A stretch of DNA of 64,000 bases from Opitutaceae bacterium (GCA_030648295.1 JAUSID010000034.1:1-64000); one strand, 5' to 3'. Positions 17,356 to 27,057 are shown, numbered from the stretch's first letter. The notes: generated by a model not told the origin, from the letters alone. A program made the numbers and translations.

Positions 17356-17748
17356 TCATCCGCCGGGCATTTCTCCCCGCAGGTTGGGCCTATTGTTATC
17401 GTAAACTAAGATTGAGCGGTCGTTGTTAGTCCCGAACATCACCGCGCGAGAATCGAAAGTGGTCAATGTTACCTCGTAGTCGCATTCAATGTAACTGCCG
17501 ATCTCGTTTTTCGTGTCGACGGAACCTTTGCCCGAATGAGTGGAATGCGGTGCGTCGGTAAGCATCACATTGTGCCAGCAGCTATGCCGATCAACGCCCC
17601 CGGTGAATTTGCCGGTTTCCGCCTCGATAATGAGCGGAGCATTTGCAAGAGGCGATGCCGCGAAGAAACCTGCGGGCGCGGCGAGAGCGATAAAGAATGC
17701 GATTATTTTCAACGTGATGGTGGGGTTGGGGTCGACATGCTTTTTCAA
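17356..17748 (-). CDS. Small secreted protein with CBM-like segment, probably truncated
   Basis: 130 residues: an N-terminal signal peptide (about 1-32, hydrophobic IIAFFIALAAPAGFFA) followed by a beta-rich segment starting LIIEAETGKF and containing GSVDTKNEIGSYIECDYEV. The IEAE opening recalls carbohydrate-binding modules of families 6 and 35, but the domain is shorter than usual and ends abruptly, so this may be the 5' remnant of a larger glycan-active gene. It lies 48 bp upstream of the isomerase gene on the same strand, and its start is only 7 bp from a DUF1593 gene remnant. A free-standing small lectin is the alternative. Confidence 0.5.
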   Translation of the reverse strand: MKKHVDPNPTITLKIIAFFIALAAPAGFFAASPLANAPLIIEAETGKFTGGVDRHSCWHNVMLTDAPHSTHSGKGSVDTKNEIGSYIECDYEVTLTTFDSRAVMFGTNNDRSILVYDNNRPNLRGEMPGG

Positions 17749-17755
17749 TGATCAT

Positions 17756-17902
17756 TCAGCGACGGCCGTCCGCGTCGCTGGGTGCCGGTGCCTGGCACCG
17801 GCGCATCCGCTCCGCAAAGTCGCGCAGGAAATCCTCGCGCCACCGATTGACGGTTTTGGCCCCGATCCGTGGGCCTTCGGCGAGCGCCGGTGTGGGATCG
17901 GG
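17756..17902 (-). pseudogene. Remnant of a DUF1593 gene (C-terminal 48 codons)
   Basis: Read on the minus strand, 17902-17756 encodes a peptide ending in a TGA. Its core, VNRWREDFLRDFAERMRRC, matches VSQWRKDFLRDFAERMLRC at the C-terminus of the DUF1593 protein at 22564-23889, and the preceding AEGPRIGAKT matches AEGVHIGART. Upstream the frame is closed by stops. A paralogue must therefore have been deleted down to its last ~48 codons between the CBM-like gene and the intact DUF1593 gene at 17964, which has a different C-terminus. Confidence 0.85.
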
Positions 17903-17963
17903 CTATTCTCATAGGAAGTTATCAGGGACGTCAGCCCGGGCGCAGTTCGCCCGGCGGATGGTG

Positions 17964-19388
17964 CTACGGTGCAACGGTCACGATAACGCGCTGGTAACGC
18001 GTAAGCCGGGGAGTGCCATGGTCGGTTACGGCCAGGATGATATGCATTGTGCCATTACGAAGCACGCGGCTTGTCGGCACAGTCAGCCAGGCCTTTGGCT
18101 GATCGAAATTCTGAACCATCACCGGCTGCCCACTGCGCGCGTTGGAGGTCGTGAACGTGCCGGCCTCGCCGTAATAGAACCACTCATAGGAGAGCGCATG
18201 GCCGTCGGGATCGCTGGAGCCCTCGGCGCTGAGGTTGACGCGCTGGCCGGGTTTGGCCGCGAGCGCGCTGGCGTGACCGAGCTTGGCCACCGGGGGATGA
18301 TTCGCCTCCGCATAGGGCTTGATCGTCCAGTCGATGCGGGCGGCGAAATCGTTTTGAAACGCCGAGCGCCAGCGCCAGATCGTCGCGTGATTGGTCGTGT
18401 GCCAGTTGCCATCGACGCCGCGCACTTCGTCCTCTGCATTCGTCCACAAAGGCCGGGTCTCGGGTTCCATGAACCACCGCTGCGTGCGCGGAGTGTAGAA
18501 TTCGTAGCGGCCGCCCCATCCGCCCCAGTCCGGATGCTCGGGGGCGTTGAGGCCGTTGTTGATCAGGCCGAGGAAACTCGGCGTGTCGCCCTCCATCAGG
18601 AACTCCGTGTGCGGATGCTGCGCCCCGAGCGGACCCTTCTTGCGGATGTTCTGATCCAGCCAGGGATTGTCGACGAGACTGAAGTCGGCGCCGGGGAAGC
18701 GAGCGTGAAACTTGTCGCCGCTGATGCCGCTCCACGTCGCGAAATGATACGCGCCGCCGGCATGGATGCCCGGGCTCGCGATATAGAACAGTTTCGGAAA
18801 CGTCTTCCGAATCCAGGGTCCGCTGTCGTCCTGATCCGAGATGGTGTAGGCGCGAAGCTTCGCCACGAATTTCTCCAGCGCCTCGGATGCGCGCATCGCG
18901 CGGACTTTCCACAGTGCCTGCGCGAGCACGTTGGGACCGCCCCAGACCGGCACCCACAACGGGCGCGGATCGTCGCGATCGGCGGCCTGGATGAGCAATT
19001 CCGAGCCGGACGAGTCCATCCCCTCGCCCACCGCGCGCATGCCGTAGTCGGGCCGGCCTTCGCGCACGACGGACAGCAGGCGCTCGGCCGTGGGATAGCC
19101 GGGCTCGTGTTTTTCGAGGTTGTCGCGGACTTTGCCGTAGGCCTCGACGATGAGGCGGATGCGCGCGGCGGCCGTGCGCTTTTGCTGGTGAATCGAAGTC
19201 GTGGCAATCAGACCCTCGATGTCGATGTGGTTCGCATACGTCAGGAATCGAACCATCGACTGTGCGTCGTCAGGCTCGTTATCGATATCGGTGAGGACGA
19301 GGACGCGGAGTTTTTCTTCGGCGGAGAAGCCGAGGGACACGCTCAAGAGGAACGCAACGACGAGCAGAATACCGGGACGGAGTTTCAT
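17964..19388 (-). CDS. Secreted DUF1593 (Sde182-like, nucleoside-hydrolase-fold) protein
   Basis: 474 residues with a signal peptide (1 to about 23). The N-terminal domain has the nucleoside-hydrolase-like acidic motif [16 protein letters not shown] and [15 protein letters not shown]. The C-terminal beta-sandwich (from about residue 365, [12 protein letters not shown]... [20 protein letters not shown]) is the domain usually following DUF1593. The prototype from Saccharophagus binds cellulose; catalytic activity is unproven, though the fold suggests N- or O-glycoside hydrolysis with bound calcium. It lies in the middle of the minus-strand locus next to DUF4038-type glycosidases, so a role in trimming an extracellular plant glycan is inferred. 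Confidence 0.85.
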   Translation of the reverse strand: MKLRPGILLVVAFLLSVSLGFSAEEKLRVLVLTDIDNEPDDAQSMVRFLTYANHIDIEGLIATTSIHQQKRTAAARIRLIVEAYGKVRDNLEKHEPGYPTAERLLSVVREGRPDYGMRAVGEGMDSSGSELLIQAADRDDPRPLWVPVWGGPNVLAQALWKVRAMRASEALEKFVAKLRAYTISDQDDSGPWIRKTFPKLFYIASPGIHAGGAYHFATWSGISGDKFHARFPGADFSLVDNPWLDQNIRKKGPLGAQHPHTEFLMEGDTPSFLGLINNGLNAPEHPDWGGWGGRYEFYTPRTQRWFMEPETRPLWTNAEDEVRGVDGNWHTTNHATIWRWRSAFQNDFAARIDWTIKPYAEANHPPVAKLGHASALAAKPGQRVNLSAEGSSDPDGHALSYEWFYYGEAGTFTTSNARSGQPVMVQNFDQPKAWLTVPTSRVLRNGTMHIILAVTDHGTPRLTRYQRVIVTVAP

Positions 19389-19460
19389 GGGATTAAAGAG
19401 AGAGCTCGGTGCGGGGCGGTTTCGCCTTCCCGGAACCAGCGTTCATCGCCGCCGGATCCT

Positions 19461-21083
19461 TCATGGGAGCGTCAGGAGCAGCACGGCATCGCCGGCGAAG
19501 GGCGACTTGAACTCGCGGGTGTAGCCGCCGTCGATCGCCGGGCGCTCGGCATTCGCGTGCCATTGGCCGGTGCGGGGATTGAACCAGCGGATCCGCCACG
19601 TGCCGGCGGGAAGGTGAAGCCGGCCGGTGGCCGGCGTGTCAGCGACGTTGGCCGTTGCCGGCACTCGCGCGTCGGGGTTCTGCAGATAGGCGATGATGGT
19701 CTGCGGGCCGGCAATCACTTTGACGCTGTGGGCGTCGCTGCCGCCCATGGGATCGTTGGGCCTCAGGCCCACCAGGGTCAGATTCGCCTCGGCGAAGAAA
19801 CGCGGGAGGTGGACAAAATCGGCGGCGCCGTCCTCAAGCCGGCCCTCTCTGACGGCGGTCGCAAAACCGTGGATACCGTTGAGGCTCATCGGGCCGTCGT
19901 AGGGGATGAAGGTGTTCAATCCGCCGTAGGTCGCGTGCCCGCCACTGAGGAGGCTCGCCCACATCAGCCGGCGGAAGAAATAGCGGTCGTGCTGCGGCGA
20001 GAGGTAGACGCCGTAGCGGTCTTCATCGAGGACGACCGGATGATTCCCCAGCTCGCGGTATTGGAGGATGATGGCGCCGGCCACCTGGTCCCGATCCTCC
20101 AGGGTGATAATGTCCGACCACGGGGCGCCCACGAACGAATAGCCGTGGGTCCGCGCCTGGTGATTGGTCAGGAGCGTGCCCCAGGGTTCCCGCGCGCGCA
20201 TGTCGCGGCCGATGCGGTCGATGGTCGCGGGCGCGGCGTTGCGCCGGCCGGGAGCGGGCGAGATGTGGCTGTCGTTGGCGATGCACCATTGGACATTGGC
20301 GAAGGCGGAAAACCGGGCCTGCGCATAGCGGGCCACGAGCAGCGCGGCGCGATCCCCTTTGCCATAGCGCACCAATTCCGGCCAGTCCTCGCCGTAGGGA
20401 ATCAACTGAAATTGAATATGCGGATACTTCTCGAGCGCATAGACGAGGCGGCGCTCCATCTCGTTCCAGTATGCCAAATCGAGCCCCTGGCGATCCGAGG
20501 TGAACAACGCCCCCACATCGTGCCGTCCGCGACAGAACCACGTGCGGATCTTATTAAATCCGACCTGCGCGGCTTCATCGATATACTGCTGCCAGAGCGG
20601 CTCGGTGTCGGTGACGTAACGGTAGGCCGTATTGCCCACGTGCAGAAACCACTTTCCGTTGTCGGAGGCGAACTGCCGTTGGTCGTCCGAGTGGAGGCGC
20701 AGCTTGCCGGGCAGGTCGGATGGCGTGACCTCGAACGCGCCGCGCTTGCCATCGAGCGCCGGACGATTGGCGACGCTGCGCCATTTCCAGGCACCACGTT
20801 GCGCGCAATAGGCCCGGCCTGCCCACGTGTTGCCGCCCCAGTAGAATCCCTCCGCCTTGACTTCCTTCCCATCCGGCCGGGTGAAAACGAAGTGCAGTTC
20901 CACGTCGAAGAATGGATTGCCGCCCGGCCGATCGAGCGACAGTTCGATCTGCCACGTCCCAAACAAGGGGGCGGTGGGAGCAGCGGTCACGAAGTTTGCG
21001 GCCTGCCCACCCGAAGCGAGCAGCCACGCAACGAGTGCCGTCAGGGTGGTGCGCCAAGATTTAGAAACGAAATCCATGGTCAT
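19461..21083 (-). CDS. Secreted glycosidase with DUF5060 and DUF4038-like (GH140-type) domains
   Basis: 540 residues. A signal peptide (to about residue 28) is followed by a beta-sandwich of the DUF5060 type (about 36-120; FGTWQIELSLDRPGGNPFFDV in pieces, ending DLPGKLRLH), then a TIM-barrel region (about 130-430; WFLHVGNTAYRYVTDTEPLW, LDLAYWNEMERRLVYALEKY, NHPVVLDEDRYGVY). It ends in a small beta domain of the putative collagen-binding type (GTWRIRWFNPRTGQWHANAE). DUF4038 plus that C-terminal domain is the architecture of GH140, whose founding enzyme is an apiosidase acting on rhamnogalacturonan II. Family assignment is from pattern recognition, and this copy is divergent. It is co-oriented with and 37 bp downstream of a second, frameshifted member. 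Confidence 0.72.
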   Translation of the reverse strand: MTMDFVSKSWRTTLTALVAWLLASGGQAANFVTAAPTAPLFGTWQIELSLDRPGGNPFFDVELHFVFTRPDGKEVKAEGFYWGGNTWAGRAYCAQRGAWKWRSVANRPALDGKRGAFEVTPSDLPGKLRLHSDDQRQFASDNGKWFLHVGNTAYRYVTDTEPLWQQYIDEAAQVGFNKIRTWFCRGRHDVGALFTSDRQGLDLAYWNEMERRLVYALEKYPHIQFQLIPYGEDWPELVRYGKGDRAALLVARYAQARFSAFANVQWCIANDSHISPAPGRRNAAPATIDRIGRDMRAREPWGTLLTNHQARTHGYSFVGAPWSDIITLEDRDQVAGAIILQYRELGNHPVVLDEDRYGVYLSPQHDRYFFRRLMWASLLSGGHATYGGLNTFIPYDGPMSLNGIHGFATAVREGRLEDGAADFVHLPRFFAEANLTLVGLRPNDPMGGSDAHSVKVIAGPQTIIAYLQNPDARVPATANVADTPATGRLHLPAGTWRIRWFNPRTGQWHANAERPAIDGGYTREFKSPFAGDAVLLLTLP

Positions 21084-21120
21084 TCACTGGCGCGGCCTTT
21101 CAGATTCTCCAAGCTCCACC

Positions 21121-22543
21121 TTAACGGGTGCGAGCGGTGCCGGGGGCGGGGAATTTTTTGGCGGCATCGTCGAGGACGAGGACCCAGTCGTTGCCCGGCG
21201 CCGGTTCGCCGGGCGGGTCGAAGGTGGCGGTGCCGGCCTTCGGGTGCGTGCCGGCGGCGGTGACGGCACCGGTGCGCGGATTGAACCACGACGCGGTGAG
21301 AGTTGGGCCGGAGATCGAGCCGAGCTTCAGCGTGAAGGTGCGGCCCGTGTACGTGTAGGCGAAGAGATAGTCGGCGCCGCGCGTGACCAGCACGCGGTCG
21401 TATCTTTCGCCTTCGTCGCCGGTGACGGCGGACTGATCGTTGACGCGATCGAGAAACGGACGGGACAGAATCAGGTTCTTTAAATGGCGCAGCTGCGTTG
21501 CGCCCGGCGCCTCCAGTTGCTCGGCGAAGTAACCCTTCGCCGCACTCGCCGGCTTGGGATCGCTCGGCAGGTAGACCTGCCGCACCGAGTTCTGGCCGTA
21601 GCTATGGCCCGCCGCTCCGGCGAAGACCGACCAATAAGCGTAACGCCGCACATCGCCGTCCCTCCAGTAGGGCTGATTGCCGTCGTGCAGGCCCTGCGGC
21701 GTGTCCTCGAATGAGGGTTCCCCGTCGATGGACGGTTTGGCCGGGGTCTTCGCGAGGTCTTCGATCACGTAACGCCAGTTATCCTCTCCGAACTTTTTGC
21801 CGTCCGTATCCTGATCATAGCGACGATGTCCGGACGTGAACATGTTCAGATCGAGCCAGCGCTCCTGCTGAAACCACATCGACGATTGAAGTCCGCCCGA
21901 ATGGGTGAAACGTCATCAAGTGGTCAGGCGCATGCTCTTTGATCGTCTCACCGATAGTTTGCCACACATCAGTGTTCTCATTCCCGCGCGCGGATCCGCC
22001 GTTCAGCCAGATGATGTTCGGCTTGGTCCGATAACGTTTCGCCAGTGTTGCGGCGTAGGACTCGGCCTGCGCCTTCGTCACCGGGGCGCGGCGCACCGTG
22101 TGGCTCCAGGTGGGCGCGACGGCGAGGTAGATGCCATTTGCGGCCGCCGTCTCGACGATGTAGTCGAAGTGATCCCAGTAGTCGTATTCGGCCGCATTGG
22201 ACGGGTTGCTGCCCGGCGTGATTGCCAGTCTGAGCAAATCGCCCTCCACGAGGGCGGCATCCTCGTAGGCATTCTTGTCGTTCAGCATCTGCACGACGAC
22301 GCACTGGACGACGTTGAACCCTTTTGCCTTCCGGTTCTCAAAGTAATTTTCGACCTGGGCGCGATCCAGCTTCTGCGAGAGCAGCCAGCAGGTATCCGCA
22401 AGCCAGAAGAAAGGCTGGCCGTTCGCGTGCTGAAGATAGCGACCGTTGGACGAAACGACGAGCTTGCCGTTACTCCATGGAACTTGCGCAACGGCCGTCG
22501 CACCGAACAGCGCAAAAGAGGTCATCAATCGGAGGGTTTTCAT
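21121..22543 (-). pseudogene. GH140-type (DUF4038) glycosidase, split by a single-base frameshift
   Basis: Two abutting frames read one protein. The 5' part (ATG 22543, signal peptide ending near VAQVPW) runs to HLMTFHPFGRTS; the 3' part begins SMWFQQERWLDLNMFTSGH. Together they give the expected HPFGRTSSSMWFQQERWLD continuity of DUF4038/GH140, followed by WSVFAGAAGHSYGQNSV and the C-terminal SWFNPRTG domain. One extra base near 21884-21887 (plus strand reads cgacgaTTgaag) explains the break. Whole length would be about 470 residues. It is either a real inactivating mutation or a sequencing or assembly error; no other lesion was noticed. It lies 20 bp after a DUF1593 gene. Confidence 0.85.
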
Positions 22544-22563
22544 GTCGAGCCGAATGCCTGGGT

Positions 22564-23889
22564 TCATCGCGGTACGGGATGTGGGGCGCTGCGACCGCTG
22601 GCTGGCGAAACGCAGCGCAGCATTCGTTCAGCGAAATCACGGAGAAAGTCCTTGCGCCATTGGCTCACGGTCCGGGCCCCGATATGCACACCTTCCGCAG
22701 CCTCTGGCGCCGGATCGTCCGTCCACCAGTGGGGAAACCTTTCCGACGGCTTCGATTTCGCCATGGCCGATGGCGCCACTGCGGTGATCTCCCCCGTCTT
22801 GCCGTCGAGCGACGGCACATTGCTGCGCAGGGTGTAGCGATAAGCCTTCGCATCCTTCGGCGAAAAACGGAATCGCACGGCGCCTTCCGAGTCGACGTGG
22901 CCGATCAGCGTCTGGTTCTCGATCACCATTCGCGCCTCGGGTTTCGCCGGCGCGCCCGCGCCAAGCGGCACGATCAACTCGAGAATGCCGAAATGCTCGA
23001 TGCGATCATCCTTCGTCGTCAGCCGACGAAACACGGCGTGCGGCCGATCCCATGCGCGCACAAACCGTCCACCCCATCCTGGTTGCGTTGGGTCGGCCGG
23101 CGTGCCTTTCAGCAGCCACCCCACCGAAGGCGTATCACCCATCTTGATCGTGCCACCGAGCTGCGTCGCGAAAAAGTTGCCCATCGCTCCCTTCCCGGCG
23201 ACGTGCTTGCCCACAAAGGCGGTGTTGCCCCAGTCCCCCGTCTGGTTGCCACCCACGAACCAACCACGATAAGTGGCGTTGGCTTCGATGATCGAGAGTT
23301 TCGGATGGTGTGTCGCGATGTAGTGATAGGCGTCCGGGCACCATTTCTTGTTCGGACCACCGATGAAATAGACGCGCAGCTTTGGCAGGATGTCGGGCGC
23401 ATCATGCAGCGCTTGGGCGAGATCTTCGATCCCACCCCAGACCAGAATGTGCAGCGGCCGCGGCTCCGGACGCCGCGCGCATTGCACCAGCCATTGCGAG
23501 CCCTCCGTCGAACGTCGAACACCCGCGTAAGGCGCAACCTCGGTTTCGCCGAGCTTCGTCATCGCCCGCAATGCGGCCGGTGTGGGATATTTCTCCGAAT
23601 AGGTGCGCAGGTTTGGGTAGTCTCGCTCGTAGACGTCGATGACTTGGAGAATGTGTTCTTTCCGGCCTGGACCAAACGGCGACGAGATCAGCCCCTCGAG
23701 ATCGAGGACATCGGCATACAGGAGCAGATGCACCATCGACTGAAAATCGTCCGGGTCCGTGCCGCCGATGTCGCTGGAGACGAGCACGCGATGACGATGG
23801 CCGGCAAGCGCGCCACCGTCACCGGCTGCCGAACAACTCGCGCCGATTACCGCGCCAAGCCCGAGGATGAGAAAGCGAATGACGTTCAT
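22564..23889 (-). CDS. Secreted DUF1593 protein coupled to the sugar ABC permease gene
   Basis: 441 residues; a signal peptide possibly of lipoprotein type (IGASCSAAG). The acidic DIGGTDPDDFQSMVHLLLYA motif marks the nucleoside-hydrolase-like domain, with LVWGGIEDLAQAL further on. This subtype lacks the PKD-like C-terminal domain of its neighbour and ends with a basic helix (VSQWRKDFLRDFAERMLRC) also found in the remnant at 17756-17902. Its ATG overlaps the permease stop codon (ATGA), so it is translated together with the transporter. That coupling suggests that it releases the transported sugar. The substrate is not established for the family. Confidence 0.85.
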   Translation of the reverse strand: MNVIRFLILGLGAVIGASCSAAGDGGALAGHRHRVLVSSDIGGTDPDDFQSMVHLLLYADVLDLEGLISSPFGPGRKEHILQVIDVYERDYPNLRTYSEKYPTPAALRAMTKLGETEVAPYAGVRRSTEGSQWLVQCARRPEPRPLHILVWGGIEDLAQALHDAPDILPKLRVYFIGGPNKKWCPDAYHYIATHHPKLSIIEANATYRGWFVGGNQTGDWGNTAFVGKHVAGKGAMGNFFATQLGGTIKMGDTPSVGWLLKGTPADPTQPGWGGRFVRAWDRPHAVFRRLTTKDDRIEHFGILELIVPLGAGAPAKPEARMVIENQTLIGHVDSEGAVRFRFSPKDAKAYRYTLRSNVPSLDGKTGEITAVAPSAMAKSKPSERFPHWWTDDPAPEAAEGVHIGARTVSQWRKDFLRDFAERMLRCVSPASGRSAPHPVPR

Positions 23890-24869
23890 GCCGAGTCACG
23901 AGAGCGGACGTTCATCTTGTCGATGGCGACGGCCAGAAGGATGACCCCGCCTTTGATGACCTGCTGCCAGAACGGGGAAACGTTCAGCAGGAACAGGCCG
24001 TTGTTGAGAACGCCGATGATGAGACAACCGAGCACCGTGCCCATCACGGAACCGCGTCCGCCCGAGAGCGAGGTGCCGCCAATGACGACGGCGGCAATCG
24101 AGTCGAGTTCGTAGCCGAGGCCGGCGTTTGGCTGCGCTGAATCGAGCCGCGCCGTTACGATAAGTCCCGCAACTCCGGCGAGTGCGCCGGCCAGAGTGTA
24201 GACCGCGATCTTGATTCGATTTACCCGCAACCCGGTCAAGAGCGCGGCGCGCTCGTTGCCGCCGACAGCGTAGATGTGCCGGCCAAAACGCGTGCGCTTC
24301 GTCACGACCACGAAGACCGCCACCAGCGCGAGCATAATCCAGACCGGCATCGGCATACTGAGAAATGCACCGGTGCCGAGGAAACCGAAGCGATCGCCAA
24401 GGCCGGTGATCGGAAAGCCGCCGGTCCAGAGCATCGTGAGCCCGCGCGCGATGCTCAGCATGCCCAGCGTGGCGACGAACGGCGGCAGTTGAAACCGCGT
24501 GATCGCAAATCCGTTGAACGAGCCGGCGGCGGCGCCCACGACGATGCCAGCGACGATCGCCCCGGTGACGGTGAACTCCAGCCGCGCGCCAAATGTCGCG
24601 AGCACCAGGCCATTTTTCAGGAGTCCCGCCGCGATCGCGCCTGCGAGGCCTAGAATTGCGCCGACCGAGAGATCAATACCACCACTCAGGATCACCAGCG
24701 TCATGCCGACGGACAGGCACAGGTTCACCGAAATCTGTCGGAGGATATTCCAACCGTTGTCCACGGTGAGGAAGCGATCGGAGAGCAACGAAAGCGCCAG
24801 CACCATCACCGCGAGGGCGATCAGCGATTGAAACTGGCGCAGGTTAATTCGGTGCCTGATTTCGGTCAT
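23886..24869 (-). CDS. RbsC-type sugar ABC transporter permease
   Basis: 327 residues, strongly hydrophobic with about 8-10 membrane segments. The BPD_transp_2 family hallmarks are LSVGMTLVILSGGIDLSVGAILGLAGAI in pieces and the conserved loop VGGNERAALLTGLRVNRIKI... LDSAQPNAGLGYELDSIAAVVIGGTSLSGG. It forms the channel of a CUT2-class (ribose-like) monosaccharide importer with the RbsA-like ATPase one base upstream and the binding lipoprotein at 27058. There is a single permease gene, so a homodimer is expected. It overlaps the DUF1593 gene downstream. Confidence 0.93.
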   Translation of the reverse strand: MTEIRHRINLRQFQSLIALAVMVLALSLLSDRFLTVDNGWNILRQISVNLCLSVGMTLVILSGGIDLSVGAILGLAGAIAAGLLKNGLVLATFGARLEFTVTGAIVAGIVVGAAAGSFNGFAITRFQLPPFVATLGMLSIARGLTMLWTGGFPITGLGDRFGFLGTGAFLSMPMPVWIMLALVAVFVVVTKRTRFGRHIYAVGGNERAALLTGLRVNRIKIAVYTLAGALAGVAGLIVTARLDSAQPNAGLGYELDSIAAVVIGGTSLSGGRGSVMGTVLGCLIIGVLNNGLFLLNVSPFWQQVIKGGVILLAVAIDKMNVRSRDSA

Positions 24870-24870
24870 C

Positions 24871-26409
24871 TTAGAGGGCGACGGCAGCGCGATCAGGCAG
24901 CGCTGCCGTCAGGATTTTTTCCGCCGTGGCGTCGCGCCGCGCGAATTCCGCCGTCCTTCGACCTTCGCACATCACGACAATGGTGTCAGCGATCGCGAGC
25001 ACCTCGAGGAGTTCGGAGGAAACCACGAGCACGCCCAGTCCGGAACGCGCGAGTTCATCGATGAAGGCGTAGATTTCTCGCTTCGCGTTGACGTCGATCC
25101 CCCGCGTGGGCTCATCGAGCAGCAAAACCTTCGGCTGCGCTGCCAGCCACTTTGCCAGGATTACCTTCTGCTGATTGCCACCGCTAAGGTTGCGGATTTT
25201 CTGACCGAGTGAAGGCGTTTTCACGCGAAACCGATCAAGGTAGGGGCTGACATGTGCCGCCTCGCGTCGTGGTCGGATAAGTCCGCGTTTCACTGCAGCC
25301 GGCAGGCTGGCGAGGCTGGCGTTCTCCAATACGCTCATCTCCAGGATTAGTCCTTCGCGCTTCCGGTCCTCCGGGGCGAGAGCCAATCCCGCTTCGATCG
25401 CATCCACTGGCGCCAAAATGGAAACTTGCCGACCGTTCATGAAAACCAAGCCGCTCGTGCGCGAGGAATGTAATCCATAAATTGCCTCCAACAGTTCAGT
25501 GCGGCCCGCTCCCACGAGACCAAATATGGCGACGACTTCGCCGCGGCAGACGCGAACGCTTACCCCGTCCACGAGCATCTTGCGGCCGGTGAGTCCTCCC
25601 CGCACCGACATGTTTTCGACGCGGAGAATCTCGTCGGTCGGACTGGCGACGTGTTTCTGATACGCCTCACCCTGCTCGCGACCGGCCATCAAACGCACAA
25701 TTGCGTCGCGAGTCAGCTCGGCGAGCGTCCCTTCCCCGACGACGCGGCCATCGCGCATCACCGTGACGTCGTCGCCCACGCGGCCGAGTTCCTCGAACTT
25801 GTGGGTGATGTAAATGATCGCGACGCCCCGCCGCTTGAATTCGCCAATGACGCCAAAAAGCACTTCCACTTCGTGGGCCGATAGCGACGAAGTCGGCTCA
25901 TCGAGGATGAGCACCTTCACGTCCAGCGACACGGCGCGCGCAATCTCGACCAACTGCTGCTGCCCGACGCGAAGATCAGCGACGAGGGTCTGTGGTGGCA
26001 CCTGCAAATCGAGCCGCTTCAGGATCACTGCGGCATCCGCGTTCAGACGAGGGTAGTCGATAAGACCTGTCCGCGTGCGTGGCTCGCGCCCGAGAAAAAT
26101 ATTTTCCGCGACCGAGAGATGCGGAATCAGATTCAACTCCTGAAACACGATTCCGATCCCCGCCTCCAGGGCGGCGCGGGTGCTCGTAAACTCCACGGCC
26201 TGGCCCGAAAGACGGATCGTCCCGGTGTCAGGCGCAAACACCCCGGACAGGATGTTCATGAGCGTCGACTTACCGGCGCCGTTTTCGCCGAGCAGTGCGA
26301 GCAGCCGGCCCCGGCGGACGCGAAGCGAAACTCCGTCGAGCGCCCGCACACCAGGAAAGCTCTTCGTGATCGCCGTCGCCTCCAGGACAATGTCGCTGCT
26401 GCCCATCAT
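24871..26409 (-). CDS. RbsA-type duplicated sugar ABC transporter ATPase
   Basis: 512 residues with two fused ATPase halves. The first has a normal Walker A (GENGAGKST), LRVGQQQLVEIARA and Walker B (VLILDEPTSS). The second has the degenerate Walker A typical of RbsA (GLVGAGRTELLEAIYG), signature LSGGNQQKVILAKWL and Walker B LLLDEPTRGIDVNAK. The start at 26409 is fixed by an ATGA overlap with the DUF2291 stop; the longer frame upstream is a shadow of that gene. It powers import of a monosaccharide through the adjacent permease. Confidence 0.94.
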   Translation of the reverse strand: MMGSSDIVLEATAITKSFPGVRALDGVSLRVRRGRLLALLGENGAGKSTLMNILSGVFAPDTGTIRLSGQAVEFTSTRAALEAGIGIVFQELNLIPHLSVAENIFLGREPRTRTGLIDYPRLNADAAVILKRLDLQVPPQTLVADLRVGQQQLVEIARAVSLDVKVLILDEPTSSLSAHEVEVLFGVIGEFKRRGVAIIYITHKFEELGRVGDDVTVMRDGRVVGEGTLAELTRDAIVRLMAGREQGEAYQKHVASPTDEILRVENMSVRGGLTGRKMLVDGVSVRVCRGEVVAIFGLVGAGRTELLEAIYGLHSSRTSGLVFMNGRQVSILAPVDAIEAGLALAPEDRKREGLILEMSVLENASLASLPAAVKRGLIRPRREAAHVSPYLDRFRVKTPSLGQKIRNLSGGNQQKVILAKWLAAQPKVLLLDEPTRGIDVNAKREIYAFIDELARSGLGVLVVSSELLEVLAIADTIVVMCEGRRTAEFARRDATAEKILTAALPDRAAVAL

Positions 26410-27050
26410 TGCTGGATTTCGGCCAGCACGGGCACGATGTTTAGGATTGGTTCGCCTGGAGCAGCGGCTGTTTCCGGTGCTTCGGAGCAGCCTGCAAAGG
26501 TGACCGACGCGCCGACGCCAGCTTGGCGGAGGTGCGGCTGCACATTTTTCTCCACCAGCGCGTTCAGTTCGGCCGCCAGCGCGTTGTATTCCTGCAACCC
26601 GGGAACCTTGTTCACATCCAGCAGCCCACACCCGTCGCGCACCACGTTGCCGAACACCGGTCCCACTCGCAGTGCGACCAGCGTGTCGGACGACCCGGCC
26701 AGCCTTAACCGAAGATAGTTCCGATCCAACGAGACGACCTTCCCGGTGCCGCGCACAAAGTAATACGCCGTGCCGAGCCCGGCGGATCCTCCGTGCTTCT
26801 TGCGTGCGACCTCTGGGTTCGCCCGGATGTCAGCCGCGACGGTCGCCGCATCAGCCGCACGCTGGGCGGCCGTCGGCAACTCGGTCGACCAGAGTCTTGC
26901 CGCGACAGCCGCGGGATCAAAGGTCGTGGTTGCAGCGCCCGTCACTGTCGTGCCGTGGGTGGAGTTGAGCGGAACAACACGAAACAGCGGGAAGAACCAG
27001 AGTAGCGCGACGAGGAGCACCACGCACGCTACGCCTGCCCCACGTCGCAT
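26406..27050 (-). CDS. DUF2291 protein of the sugar ABC operon
   Basis: 214 residues from the ATG at 27050; an in-frame ATG at 27074 is an alternative that would overlap the binding-protein gene. An N-terminal signal anchor (VACVVLLVALLWFFPLFRVVPL) is followed by a periplasmic domain rich in conserved turns (GSAGLGTAYYFVRGTGKVVSL in pieces; RVGPVFGNVVRDGCGLLDVNKV). DUF2291 proteins are small envelope proteins found almost only in operons of RbsABC-like sugar importers; their function is unknown. Here the gene sits between the binding protein and ATPase genes, with 7 bp to the former and a 4-bp overlap with the latter. Confidence 0.85.
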   Translation of the reverse strand: MRRGAGVACVVLLVALLWFFPLFRVVPLNSTHGTTVTGAATTTFDPAAVAARLWSTELPTAAQRAADAATVAADIRANPEVARKKHGGSAGLGTAYYFVRGTGKVVSLDRNYLRLRLAGSSDTLVALRVGPVFGNVVRDGCGLLDVNKVPGLQEYNALAAELNALVEKNVQPHLRQAGVGASVTFAGCSEAPETAAAPGEPILNIVPVLAEIQQ

Positions 27051-27057
27051 CGACTGT

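Noticed and set aside
17748-21263. 1171-codon open frame on the plus strand
   Set aside because: It runs antisense to two genes with clear domains (DUF1593 and DUF5060/DUF4038) and across a pseudogene. Its translation is arginine-rich and without motifs, a high-GC shadow.
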